Part shown: piece by piece, positions 5,524-12,677 of the stretch
How the letters are laid out: every line of letters begins with the position of its first letter
Position numbering within the stretch: position 1 is the stretch's first letter
Origin: Actinomycetes bacterium
GTDB taxonomy: Bacteria; Actinomycetota; CALGFH01
Direction of reading: 5' to 3'
DNA length: 13,348 bases
Assembly (NCBI GenBank): GCA_030152105.1
Contig: JASLIH010000002.1
Coordinates: 1-13,348 of the forward strand
Made by a program: the position numbers and the translations under genes
Notes under the pieces: model-generated
What the model saw: only the letters and a program-made list of their open reading frames with translations
What the model was told of the DNA's origin: nothing
The model's database searches: none

Positions 5524-7764
5524 ATGCTCGAGCGGCTGGCACGGTTCCTGCTCCGGAGACGATGGGCGGTGCTCGCGGCCACGCTGGTGGTGGTCGTGGC
5601 CGCCGGGGCGTTCGGGGGGAGCGCCATCACCAGGCTCAAGTCGGGCGGGTTCGACGACCCTGGCGCCGAGTCGACCCGGGCCGCCAAGGTCCTGGCGGAC
5701 GAGTTCGGCACCGGCGACCCCAACCTGGTCCTGCTGGTCACCGCCAAGGGCGGCCAGGTCGACGACCCGGCCGTGGCCGCGGCCGGGGAGGCCCTGACCA
5801 GGCGGCTGGCCGCCGAGCCCGACCTGGCCCAGGTCGTCTCCTACTGGGCCACCGGCGCCCCCGCCCTGAAGAGCACCGACGGCAGCCAGGCCCTGGTGCT
5901 GGGCCGCATCACCGGCGACGAGGAGGACCTGGACGAGCGGGCGGCCGCCCTCACCGGCGCCTACGCCCGCGACGACCCCGCCCTCCGGGTCCAGGTCGGC
6001 GGCCAGGCCCAGGTCTTCCGCGAGGTCGGCGAGCAGGTCGAGTCCGACCTGGCCAGGGCCGAGGCCATCGCCGTCCCGATCACCCTGCTCCTGCTGGTGC
6101 TGGTGTTCGCCAGCGCCGTCGCCGGGGCCCTGCCCCTGGCCGTCGGCGGCTTCGCCATCGTCGGCACCCTGCTCGTGCTCCGGGTCCTGGCCGAGGTCAC
6201 CGACGTCTCCATCTACGCCCTCAACCTGACCACCGCGCTCGGCCTCGGGCTGGCCATCGACTACAGCCTGTTCATCGTCTCCCGCTACCGGGAGGAGCTG
6301 CGGGCCGGCCGCGAACCGGCCGACGCCCTGGTCGTGACCATGGGCACCGCGGGCCGCACGGTGCTGTTCAGCTCGGCCACCGTGGCCGTCTCCCTGCTCG
6401 CCCTGCTGGTGTTCCCCCTCTACTTCCTGCGCTCCTTCGGCTACGCCGGCATCGCCGTGGTCGCCCTGGCCGCGATCGGCGCCCTGGTCGTGCTCCCGGC
6501 CCTGCTGGCCGTGCTCGGCCGCCGGGTCGACCGGCTCCGGCTGCCCATCGGCCGCCGGCGCGCCGCCGCGGCCGTCGCGACCCGGGAGCCGGGGGCCGGG
6601 CTCTGGCACCGGATCGCCACCTCGGTGATGCGCCGACCGGTCCCGATCGCCCTGGCCGTGGTCGCGTTCCTGGTCCTGCTGGGCAGCCCGTTCCTTGGCG
6701 TCCGCTTCGGCCTGCCCGACGACCGGGTCCTGCCCGCCGGCGCCGAGGGCCGCCAGGTGGCCGAGGCCGTCCGGGCGAACTTCGCCGCCGACGAGTCCAG
6801 CGCCCTGTCGGTGGTCGCCCGCGGGATCGGCGACCCGGCCGCCCACCTGGCCGACATCGACAGCTACGCCGCCGCCCTGTCCCGGCTGGACGGGGTCGAC
6901 CGGGTCGACGCCCTCACCGGCAGCTACACCGCCGGCCAGCGGCTCCAGGGCCCCCTGCCCACCGGCGACGGCGCCGTGCCGCCCGAGGCCCGGCGCTTCG
7001 CCGCCGCCGACGGCACCTGGCTGTCGGTGGTCGGATCGGTCGAGCCCTACTCGGCCGCCGGCGAGGACCTGGTGGCGGCCGTCCGGCACCTCGACGCCCC
7101 GCTCGGCGCCCAGGTCACCGGCCCGTCGGCCCAGCTGGTCGACACCAAGGCGTCGCTGTTCGGCAACCTCCCGGCCGCCGGCGCGATCATCGCCCTGGTC
7201 ACCTTCGCCCTGCTGTTCCTGATGACCGGCAGCGTGGTCATCCCGGTCAAGGCCCTGGTGCTGAACCTGCTCTCGCTGACCGCCATCTACGGGGCCATGG
7301 TCTTCATCTTCCAGGACGGCCACCTGGCCGGCGTTCTCGGGTTCACGCCAACCGGTACGATCGACACCTCCATGCCGGTGCTGCTGTTCTGCATCGCCTT
7401 CGGGCTCTCCATGGACTACGAGGTGTTCCTGTTGTCGAGGATCAAGGAGGAGCACGACCGCACCGGCGACACCGTCGCCTCGGTCGCGGCCGGGCTGGAG
7501 CGGACCGGCCGCATCGTCACCACCGCGGCCGCCCTGCTGGCGATCGTGTTCGTCGCCTTCGCCACCTCCGAGGTCAGCTTCCTCAAGCTGTTCGGGATCG
7601 GCACCGCCCTGGCCATCCTGGTCGACGCCACCCTGATCCGGGCCCTGCTGGTGCCGGCGTTCATGCGCCTGGCCGGCCGGGCCAACTGGTGGGCACCGGC
7701 GCCGCTGCGCCGCCTGCACGCCCGGGTCGGGCTGCGCGAGGCGCCAGGGGCGAGCGGGGCCTGA
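5524..7764 (+). CDS. MMPL-family RND transporter
   Basis: The protein is 746 aa with the MmpL/RND layout: one TM helix near residues 14-32, a periplasm-like loop, a first TM bundle (about 180-340), a central cytoplasmic linker, TM at about 370-390, a second loop, and a final bundle (about 550-725). Both Asp-Tyr proton-relay pairs are present: Asp246-Tyr247 in GLAIDYSLF and Asp631-Tyr632 in GLSMDYEVF. MMPL proteins export lipids or hydrophobic drugs using proton motive force. The substrate is not evident; no lipid-synthesis gene adjoins it. AGGAGG (5513-5518) gives an ideal start at ATG 5524. The stop overlaps the TetR start (ATGA), so exporter and regulator are probably co-translated, a usual arrangement for self-regulated efflux. 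Confidence 0.93.
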   Translation: MLERLARFLLRRRWAVLAATLVVVVAAGAFGGSAITRLKSGGFDDPGAESTRAAKVLADEFGTGDPNLVLLVTAKGGQVDDPAVAAAGEALTRRLAAEPDLAQVVSYWATGAPALKSTDGSQALVLGRITGDEEDLDERAAALTGAYARDDPALRVQVGGQAQVFREVGEQVESDLARAEAIAVPITLLLLVLVFASAVAGALPLAVGGFAIVGTLLVLRVLAEVTDVSIYALNLTTALGLGLAIDYSLFIVSRYREELRAGREPADALVVTMGTAGRTVLFSSATVAVSLLALLVFPLYFLRSFGYAGIAVVALAAIGALVVLPALLAVLGRRVDRLRLPIGRRRAAAAVATREPGAGLWHRIATSVMRRPVPIALAVVAFLVLLGSPFLGVRFGLPDDRVLPAGAEGRQVAEAVRANFAADESSALSVVARGIGDPAAHLADIDSYAAALSRLDGVDRVDALTGSYTAGQRLQGPLPTGDGAVPPEARRFAAADGTWLSVVGSVEPYSAAGEDLVAAVRHLDAPLGAQVTGPSAQLVDTKASLFGNLPAAGAIIALVTFALLFLMTGSVVIPVKALVLNLLSLTAIYGAMVFIFQDGHLAGVLGFTPTGTIDTSMPVLLFCIAFGLSMDYEVFLLSRIKEEHDRTGDTVASVAAGLERTGRIVTTAAALLAIVFVAFATSEVSFLKLFGIGTALAILVDATLIRALLVPAFMRLAGRANWWAPAPLRRLHARVGLREAPGASGA

Positions 7765-8405
7765 TGACGGCCGCGCGGTCCTCCGCCTCCTCCCGCCGGG
7801 CACGGGCCCGGCGGGGGGAGGGCGCCCGCCTGCGCGAGGAGATCCTGGCCGCCGCCACCCGACTGCTGGCCGAGACCGGCGACGAGGAGGCGGTCTCCAT
7901 CCGCGCCGTGGCCGAGGCCGTCGGCGTCACGCCGCCGTCCATCTACCTGCATTTCGCCGACAAGACCGAGCTGATCTTCGCCGTCTGCGAGGAGCAGTTC
8001 CGCCAGCTCGACGACGAGATGACCGCCGCCGAGGCCGGCGTCGCCGACCCGCTGGAGGCGCTGCGCCGCCGCGGCCAGGCCTATGTCCGCTTCGGCCTCC
8101 GCAACGCCGAGGCCTACCGGGTCCTGTTCATGTACAAGAACCACGTCCCCGACAACGTCGACGACGAGTACCTGTACCGCTCCGAGACCTTCAACCACCT
8201 GGTCGAGTCCGTCCAGCGCTGCCTCGACGCCGGCGCCCTCCGGCCCGGCGACCCCCTCCAGATCTCGATCGGCCTGTGGGTCCTGGTCCACGGCATCACC
8301 TCGCTGCTGCTCGCCGCGCCCACCTTCCCCTGGCCCAGCGAGCCCGACGAGCTGGTCGACCGCCTGATCACCGACCACCTCGAGGGCCTTCTTCCCCGGC
8401 CCTGA
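7764..8405 (+). CDS. TetR-family transcriptional regulator (WHG-type C-terminal domain)
   Basis: The protein is 213 aa, standard TetR length. A basic tail (residues 1-22) precedes the helix-turn-helix: REEILAAATRLLAE, then VSIRAVAEAVGVTPPSIYLHFADK at about 44-68, ending in the typical YxHFxxK. The C-terminal ligand/dimer domain contains GLWVLVHGITSLLLAAPTFPW, resembling the WHG-type domain. ATG 7764 overlaps the MMPL stop by four bases. Position within the MMPL operon and inverted repeats at its promoter suggest that it represses its own operon and is relieved by a hydrophobic ligand; this is inferred. Confidence 0.92.
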   Translation: MTAARSSASSRRARARRGEGARLREEILAAATRLLAETGDEEAVSIRAVAEAVGVTPPSIYLHFADKTELIFAVCEEQFRQLDDEMTAAEAGVADPLEALRRRGQAYVRFGLRNAEAYRVLFMYKNHVPDNVDDEYLYRSETFNHLVESVQRCLDAGALRPGDPLQISIGLWVLVHGITSLLLAAPTFPWPSEPDELVDRLITDHLEGLLPRP

Positions 8406-8423
8406 TCTCGGGTTGTCCCCACC

Positions 8424-8456
8424 CCGGCCGGCCGGGCTGCCGGATGGGCCGGCCGG
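8424..8456 (+). terminator. Strong GC hairpin after the MMPL-TetR operon
   Basis: CCGGCCGGCC (8424-8433) pairs perfectly with GGCCGGCCGG (8447-8456) around a 13-base loop, 18 bases after the TetR stop. No T tract follows. It probably separates the efflux operon from the two-component genes. The rest of the 105-base gap shows only the kinase Shine-Dalgarno (AAGGAG, 8499-8504) and no convincing promoter. Confidence 0.5.
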
Positions 8457-8510
8457 CTCCCGCGACCTAGCCTTGGCTGGCAAGATCGGAGCGACACCAA
8501 GGAGCAGGCG

Positions 8511-9821
8511 ATGGCGATCGGGCAGGCGGCGGCGGGGACGCCGGGAGGCGGGAGCGCGCTGGGGCGGGCGCTGGCCCCGCTGCGCCAGCCGAGGACCCTG
8601 ACGGCCACCATCTACCTGCTGGTCAGCATGTTCGTGGGGCTGACCTGGCACGTCGTGCTGGCCACGGGGCTGCTGCTCGGCGTTGGCACACTGATCATCT
8701 GGATCGGGGTGTTCGTGCTCGCCCTGACCCTGCTGGCCTGGCGGGGCGGGGCCTGGCTGGAGCGGCGCTGGGTACGGGCGATGCTGGGCGTCGACATCCC
8801 CGACCCCTACCGGCCGCTGCCCGCCGGGTCGCTGTGGCGGCGGGCCCGGGTGCTGGCCGCCGACCCCGCCACCTGGAAGGACCTGGCCTACCTGGTCGTG
8901 CTGTTCCCGCTGGGGCTGATCTGGTTCGTGGTCACCACCACCCTGTGGACCCTGGCCCTGGGCATGCTGACGGCGCCGCTGTGGTTCTGGATCCCGTCCG
9001 ACGGCGGGATGGCGCTGTTCAACGACGGCGTGCGTGCCAACCTGGTGATCGACACCCTGCCCGAGGCGATCCTGGCCGGCGTGGCCGGGGCCGCCCTGTG
9101 CGTGGCCGCCGCCTGGGCGGTCAAGGGCATGGCGGCCGCCCACGGCGCGGTCGCCCTGGCCCTGCTCGGCCCCAGCGACAGCCAGCTGCGGGCCAGGGTC
9201 GAGGCCCTCCAGGCGAGCCGCGACCGGGCGGTCGACTCGGCCGAGGCCGAGCGCCGCCGGATCGAGCGCGACCTGCACGACGGCGCCCAGCAGCGGCTGG
9301 TCGCCCTGGCCATGGACCTGGGCATGGCCAGGGCCAAGCTGGAGACCGACCCGGCCGCCGCCACCGCCCTGGTCGGCGAGGCCCACGAGGAGGCCAAGCG
9401 GGCCCTGGCCGAGCTGCGCGACCTGGCCCGCGGCATCCACCCGGCCGTGCTCGCCGACCGGGGCCTCGACGCGGCCATCTCCGCCCTGGCCGCCCGCTCG
9501 CCCGTCCCGGTCGGGGTCGACGTGTCCACCGGCCGCCTGCCCGACCCGGTCGAGTCGGCCGCCTACTTCGTGGTCGCCGAGGCCCTGACCAACGCGGCCA
9601 AGCACACCCGGGCGTCCGAGATCGGGGTCCGCATCACCCGCCACCGCGACCTGCTCATCGTCGAGGTGATCGACGACGGCGCCGGCGGGGCCGACCCGGC
9701 CAAGGGCAGCGGCCTGCGCGGCCTGGCCGACCGGGTGGCCGGCGTCGACGGCCACCTCACCGTCACCAGCCCACCCGGCGGCCCGACGGTGATCCGGGCG
9801 GAGCTGCCGTGCGGGTCGTGA
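8511..9821 (+). CDS. Sensor histidine kinase, NarL/HisKA_3 type
   Basis: The protein is 436 aa. The N-terminal half has hydrophobic segments at about 29-77, 124-160 and 187-220, resembling the actinobacterial putative-sensor domain found before such kinases; there is no large extracellular loop, so it may sense within the membrane. A short coiled region precedes the HisKA_3 box ERRRIERDLHDGAQQRL with phospho-acceptor His256. The HATPase_c domain has EALTNAAKH (Asn361, N box) and the glycine-rich segment DDGAGG...GSGLRGLADRV. It should autophosphorylate and pass phosphate to the regulator at 9862. AAGGAG ends 6 bases before ATG 8511. The stop region carries an unusual duplication of the regulator's start. 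Confidence 0.93.
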   Translation: MAIGQAAAGTPGGGSALGRALAPLRQPRTLTATIYLLVSMFVGLTWHVVLATGLLLGVGTLIIWIGVFVLALTLLAWRGGAWLERRWVRAMLGVDIPDPYRPLPAGSLWRRARVLAADPATWKDLAYLVVLFPLGLIWFVVTTTLWTLALGMLTAPLWFWIPSDGGMALFNDGVRANLVIDTLPEAILAGVAGAALCVAAAWAVKGMAAAHGAVALALLGPSDSQLRARVEALQASRDRAVDSAEAERRRIERDLHDGAQQRLVALAMDLGMARAKLETDPAAATALVGEAHEEAKRALAELRDLARGIHPAVLADRGLDAAISALAARSPVPVGVDVSTGRLPDPVESAAYFVVAEALTNAAKHTRASEIGVRITRHRDLLIVEVIDDGAGGADPAKGSGLRGLADRVAGVDGHLTVTSPPGGPTVIRAELPCGS

Positions 9822-9861
9822 TCGCCCCGAGAATTCCCTCGGTGATCAGGGGGGAGCCTCC
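9809..9861 (+). pseudogene. Decayed duplicate of the response-regulator start
   Basis: The 20-mer CCGTGCGGGTCGTGATCGCC occurs at 9807-9826 and 9860-9879; with flanks, 9801-9826 matches 9854-9879 with two mismatches. The upstream GTG (9809) overlaps the kinase end, as a coupled regulator start would. After MRVVIA, two extra C bases shift the frame; skipping them gives ENSLG, close to EDSVL of the intact regulator. Read straight, it is a 21-codon peptide ending at 9874, past the real start at 9862. TGATC-gcc-CCGAG (9819-9831) can pair with CTCGG-t-GATCA (9838-9848). The segment also supplies the strong GGGGGGAG ribosome site (9849-9856). Confidence 0.5.
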
Positions 9862-10542
9862 GTGCGGGTCGTGATCGCCGAGGACTCCGTCCTGCTGCGC
9901 GAGGGCCTGGCCCGGCTGCTGGCCGACGGCGGGGTCGAGGTCGTCGCCCAGGTCGGCGACGGCCCCGGCCTGGTCGCGGCCGTCGACGCCTACCGCCCCG
10001 ACCTGGCCGTTGTCGACGTCCGCATGCCGCCCACCCACACCGACGAGGGCCTGCGGGCCGCCCTCGAGGTCCGCGAACGAGCCCCCGGGACGGCCATCCT
10101 GGTCCTGTCCCAGTACGTGGAGGAGCGCTACGCCGGTGACCTGCTCGCCGGCGGCGCCCAGGGCGTCGGCTACCTGCTCAAGGACCGGGTCGCCGACGTC
10201 GGCGAGTTCCTGGCCGCCGTCCGCCGGGTCGGCGACGGCGGCGCCGCCATCGACCCCGAGGTCGTCGCCCAGCTCCTCGGCCGCCGCCGCAAGGCCGACC
10301 CCCTGGCCACCCTCAGCCCCCGCGAGCTCGACGTCCTGTCCCTGATGGCCGAGGGCCGCAGCAACGCCGCCATCGCCGACCGCCTGGTCGTCACCGAGGG
10401 CGCGGTCGAGAAGCACATCTCCAGCATCTTCACCAAGCTCGGCCTCCCCGCCGCCCCCTCCGACCACCGCCGGGTCCTGGCCGTCCTCACCTTCCTCCGG
10501 GGCGGAAGGACCTGGCAGCGGGACGATCTCCACGAGGAATAG
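9862..10542 (+). CDS. Response regulator, NarL/LuxR family
   Basis: The protein is 226 aa. The receiver (residues 1-120) has the acidic pair Glu7-Asp8, phospho-acceptor Asp52 (VVDVRMPP), Ser in LVLSQYV at the switch position and Lys107 (YLLKDR). The LuxR helix-turn-helix starts at 151 (LSPRELDVLSLMAEG) and runs through AIADRLVVTEGAVEKHI to about 197. It is the evident partner of the kinase 40 bases upstream. GTG 9862 follows GGGGGGAG with a 5-base spacer. After the usual end of such proteins (VLAVLTFLR) there is an extra polar tail, GGRTWQRDDLHEE, which may be a fusion remnant. The target operon is not evident. Confidence 0.93.
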   Translation: MRVVIAEDSVLLREGLARLLADGGVEVVAQVGDGPGLVAAVDAYRPDLAVVDVRMPPTHTDEGLRAALEVRERAPGTAILVLSQYVEERYAGDLLAGGAQGVGYLLKDRVADVGEFLAAVRRVGDGGAAIDPEVVAQLLGRRRKADPLATLSPRELDVLSLMAEGRSNAAIADRLVVTEGAVEKHISSIFTKLGLPAAPSDHRRVLAVLTFLRGGRTWQRDDLHEE

Positions 10543-10547
10543 CGCGC

Positions 10548-10973
10548 GTGGCCGAACGCCAGGCGACCTTCGTCGACAGCAACGTCCTGGCCTACGCCCA
10601 TGACCGGTCGGAGCGCCGAAAGCAGGCGATCGCCCAGGCGATCCTCGCTGCGCTCTGGCGGGACCGGGCCGGCGTGCTCAGTACCCAGGTGCTGCAGGAG
10701 TTCCACGTCGTGGCCACGCGCAAGTTCGACCCGCCGATGCCGCGCGGCCGGGCCCGACAGATCGTCGCGCTCTACGCCGAGTGGCCGCTGGTGCAGATCG
10801 ACGTCCTGCTCGTCCTCGCCGCCTCCGAGCTCGAGGAACGCCACACCCTCTCCTTCTGGGACGCGCTGATCGTCGAGGCGGCCCGGCGCTCCGGCGCGAC
10901 CCGCCTCCTGACCGAGGACCTCCAGCCCGGCCGCCGGATCGGTGGCGTCAGCGTCGAGAACCCCTTCGCCTGA
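10548..10973 (+). CDS. PIN-domain protein (VapC-like ribonuclease), no antitoxin seen
   Basis: The protein is 141 aa, typical for VapC-type PIN nucleases. Acidic active-site residues are intact: Asp10 (FVDSNVLAYA), Glu51 (QVLQEF), Asp105 (SFWDALI) and Asp124 (TEDLQ). Such enzymes cleave specific RNAs (tRNA, rRNA or mRNA) with Mg2+. GTG 10548 lies only 5 bases after the response-regulator stop, where a VapB-type antitoxin gene would be expected but none exists. Either the PIN protein acts alone, its partner is elsewhere, or the antitoxin was lost during recombination. The 39 bases after the stop lead into the pyr promoter. Confidence 0.82.
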   Translation: MAERQATFVDSNVLAYAHDRSERRKQAIAQAILAALWRDRAGVLSTQVLQEFHVVATRKFDPPMPRGRARQIVALYAEWPLVQIDVLLVLAASELEERHTLSFWDALIVEAARRSGATRLLTEDLQPGRRIGGVSVENPFA

Positions 10974-10992
10974 GCGGGTCTGTCCCGGAGCT

Positions 10993-11019
10993 GGCTCACC
11001 GACCAGCGGTGCTTGAGCC
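10993..11019 (+). terminator. Hairpin between the PIN gene and the pyr operon
   Basis: CACCG (10997-11001) pairs with CGGTG (11007-11011) around ACCAG, extended by GGCT (10993-10996) with AGCC (11016-11019) over a 4-base bulge. It could end the upstream transcript. Its 3' arm overlaps the -35 box of the pyr promoter, so an operator is also possible. No T tract. Confidence 0.3.
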
Positions 11020-11041
11020 TGTCCGGCCGGGGGGCTACCAT
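11013..11041 (+). promoter_or_regulatory. Promoter of the pyrRBC operon
   Basis: TTGAGC (11013-11018), a 17-base spacer and TACCAT (11036-11041) fit the primary-sigma pattern. The expected start is near 11048, about ten bases before the PyrR-binding hairpin, leaving a leader of about 105 bases. Confidence 0.65.
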
Positions 11042-11057
11042 GCGCGGCGACGAGCGA

Positions 11058-11090
11058 CCTTTAAGGGCCGGTCCTGTGAGGCCGGGAAGG
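11058..11090 (+). promoter_or_regulatory. PyrR-binding RNA hairpin
   Basis: The transcript matches the established PyrR recognition pattern (UCCNGNGAGG): TCCTGTGAGG at 11072-11081, giving hexaloop CTGTGA closed by C11073-G11080. The upper stem is CCGG (11068-11071) with CCGG (11082-11085); the lower stem is CCTT (11058-11061) with AAGG (11087-11090). The purine-rich internal bulge typical of this element is on the 5' side (11062-11067). UMP-bound PyrR is known to bind such loops and lower pyr expression. Confidence 0.85.
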
Positions 11091-11126
11091 GAGCCAGGAA
11101 CTGATGCTGTGCTGTCCGACGCCTCC

Positions 11127-11148
11127 ACGCCCTGTGGGCTGGGGGCGT
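11127..11148 (+). promoter_or_regulatory. Hairpin covering the probable pyrR ribosome-binding site
   Basis: ACGCCC (11127-11132) pairs with GGGCGT (11143-11148); the 3' arm lies inside GGGGGCG, the only purine-rich site suitably spaced from ATG 11154. GCCTC (11121-11125) could instead pair with GAGGC (11078-11082) of the PyrR hairpin, so the two folds may compete. The bases after the stem (TTGTTG) are too few to call a terminator confidently. Confidence 0.45.
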
Positions 11149-11153
11149 TGTTG

Positions 11154-11708
11154 ATGTCCGGGATGGCGACGGTGCTGGACGCCGCCGACGTCCAGCGGGC
11201 GCTGGTCCGGATCGCGCACGAGATCGTCGAGCGGAACAAGGGCACCGACGGGCTGGTGGTGGTCGGCATCCACACTCGCGGGGTGCCCCTGGCCAGGCGG
11301 CTGGCGGCCAAGCTGAGCGAGATCGAGGGGCGGCAGGTCCCGGCGGGCACCCTTGACGTCGCCATGTACCGCGACGACATCGGCACCCGGCCGCCACAGG
11401 CCACCCACGACACCGAGCTGCCGTTCGACCTGGCCGGCAAGGTCGTCGTCCTGGTCGACGACGTCCTCTACACCGGGCGGACGGTCAGGGCCGCCCTCGA
11501 CGCCCTGACCGACTTCGGCCGGCCGCGGGCCATCCAGCTGGCCGTGCTGGTCGACCGTGGCCACCGCGAACTGCCCCTGCGGGCCGACTACGTTGGCAAG
11601 AACCTGCCCACCGCCCTCGGCCAGGCGGTCAGGGTCCAGCTGGCCGAGACCGACGGCTCCGACGGCGTGGTCGTCGAGGGCCCCGCCGAGAAGGTGGTGG
11701 CTTCGTAG
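11154..11708 (+). CDS. pyrR: Bifunctional pyr operon regulator / uracil phosphoribosyltransferase PyrR
   Basis: The protein is 184 aa from ATG 11154, the family's usual length. PyrR binds the leader hairpin when UMP is plentiful; many also have weak UPRTase activity. The PRPP-binding motif [18 protein letters not shown] (Asp102-Asp103) is intact, with [16 protein letters not shown] near residue 41 and [16 protein letters not shown] near the C-terminus. The frame is open upstream to GTG 11013, but that start lies inside the promoter and would translate the PyrR-binding hairpin, so it was rejected. TTG 11151 and ATG 11163 are alternatives. The stop immediately precedes the pyrB ATG. Confidence 0.95.
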   Translation: MSGMATVLDAADVQRALVRIAHEIVERNKGTDGLVVVGIHTRGVPLARRLAAKLSEIEGRQVPAGTLDVAMYRDDIGTRPPQATHDTELPFDLAGKVVVLVDDVLYTGRTVRAALDALTDFGRPRAIQLAVLVDRGHRELPLRADYVGKNLPTALGQAVRVQLAETDGSDGVVVEGPAEKVVAS

Positions 11709-12677
11709 ATGGACAAGCACCTGCTGTCGGCGGCCGACCTCACCGCCCACGACATCACCCGGGTCCTTGACACCGCCGCCCACCTGGCCAAGGTCACCGA
11801 CCGGGCGATCAAGAAGGTCCCGACCCTGCGTGGCCGCACCGTCTGCAACCTGTTCTTCGAGGACTCGACCCGGACCCGGATCTCCTTCGAGCTGGCCGCC
11901 AAGCGCCTGTCGGCCGACGTGATCAACTTCTCGGCCAAGGGGTCCAGCGTCTCCAAGGGCGAGAGCCTCAAGGACACGGCCATCACCCTGGAGGCCATGG
12001 GGGTGGACGCCATCGTCATCCGCCACGGCGCCTCCGGGGCCCCCTGGCGGCTGGCCGAGTGGGTCGAGGCGGTGGTGGTCAACGCCGGCGACGGCACCCA
12101 CGAGCACCCGACCCAGGCCCTGCTCGACCTGTACACCATCCGCCAGCGGTTCCCCGGCTTCGACGGCCTCAAGGTGGCCATCGTGGGCGACGTGCTCCAC
12201 TCCCGGGTCGCCCGCTCCAACGTGCTCGCCCTCACCACCATGGGGGCCGAGGTCACCCTGGTCGCCCCGCCGACCCTGCTCCCGGCCCGGGTCGAGACCT
12301 GGGGGGTGGCCGTCTCCTACGACCTGGACGCGGTCCTGCCCAAGCAGGACGTGGTGATGATGCTCCGGGTCCAGCTGGAGCGGCAGCGGGCCGGGTTCTT
12401 CCCGTCCCTGCGCGAGTATGCGCGCCTGTACGGGCTGGACGGGCGCCGGCTGGACGCCATGGCCGACCACGCCATCGTCATGCACCCGGGGCCGATGAAC
12501 CGGGGGGTCGAGATCGCCGCCGAGGTGGCCGACTCGCTGGAGCGCTCGGTGATCGCCGACCAGGTGGCCAACGGCATCAGCGTCCGCATGGCCCTGTTGT
12601 ATCTCCTGCTGGGTGGCCCGACGGAGGGGTTCGGGGAACCCCAGAGGGGTGTCCCGATGGGTCGGGGGGTCGCATGA
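11709..12677 (+). CDS. pyrB: Aspartate carbamoyltransferase catalytic subunit
   Basis: The protein is 322 aa. It catalyses carbamoyl phosphate + aspartate to N-carbamoylaspartate, the second step of de novo pyrimidine synthesis, as a cytoplasmic trimer. The carbamoyl-phosphate loop STRTR is at residues 53-57 ([13 protein letters not shown]), the 80s-type loop is [13 protein letters not shown], and the aspartate-site motif HPGPMNRG starts at His259. The ATG directly follows the pyrR TAG with no gap. The C-terminus normally ends soon after [14 protein letters not shown]; here about 20 extra residues ([17 protein letters not shown] and four more) are encoded by palindromic element copy C. The stop overlaps the pyrC start (ATGA). 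No pyrI-like regulatory subunit is present. Confidence 0.97.
   Translation: MDKHLLSAADLTAHDITRVLDTAAHLAKVTDRAIKKVPTLRGRTVCNLFFEDSTRTRISFELAAKRLSADVINFSAKGSSVSKGESLKDTAITLEAMGVDAIVIRHGASGAPWRLAEWVEAVVVNAGDGTHEHPTQALLDLYTIRQRFPGFDGLKVAIVGDVLHSRVARSNVLALTTMGAEVTLVAPPTLLPARVETWGVAVSYDLDAVLPKQDVVMMLRVQLERQRAGFFPSLREYARLYGLDGRRLDAMADHAIVMHPGPMNRGVEIAAEVADSLERSVIADQVANGISVRMALLYLLLGGPTEGFGEPQRGVPMGRGVA
12615..12673 (+). repeat. GC palindromic element, copy C (end of pyrB)
   Basis: GACGGAGGGGTTCGGGG (12620-12636) matches copy A with one mismatch. GGGGTTC (12626-12632) and GAACCCC (12636-12642) form a perfect 7-bp stem with loop GGG; an alternative fold pairs CCCC (12639-12642) with GGGG (12646-12649). 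Between TTC and GATG lie 23 bases, exactly as in copy B, followed by GATGGGTCGGGGGGTCGC (12656-12673), which matches copy B at 14 of 18 positions. The element ends directly at the pyrC ATG (12674). Confidence 0.55.

Noticed and set aside
8834..9874. 346-codon alternative frame across the kinase gene
   Set aside because: Arg/Gly/Pro-rich translation without domain features, overlapping the clear histidine kinase; only its last codons coincide with the regulator-start remnant.
11013..11153. Upstream GTG start extending PyrR by 47 residues
   Set aside because: The segment contains the promoter -10 and the PyrR-binding hairpin, which must be untranslated leader, and PyrR is of normal length from 11154.
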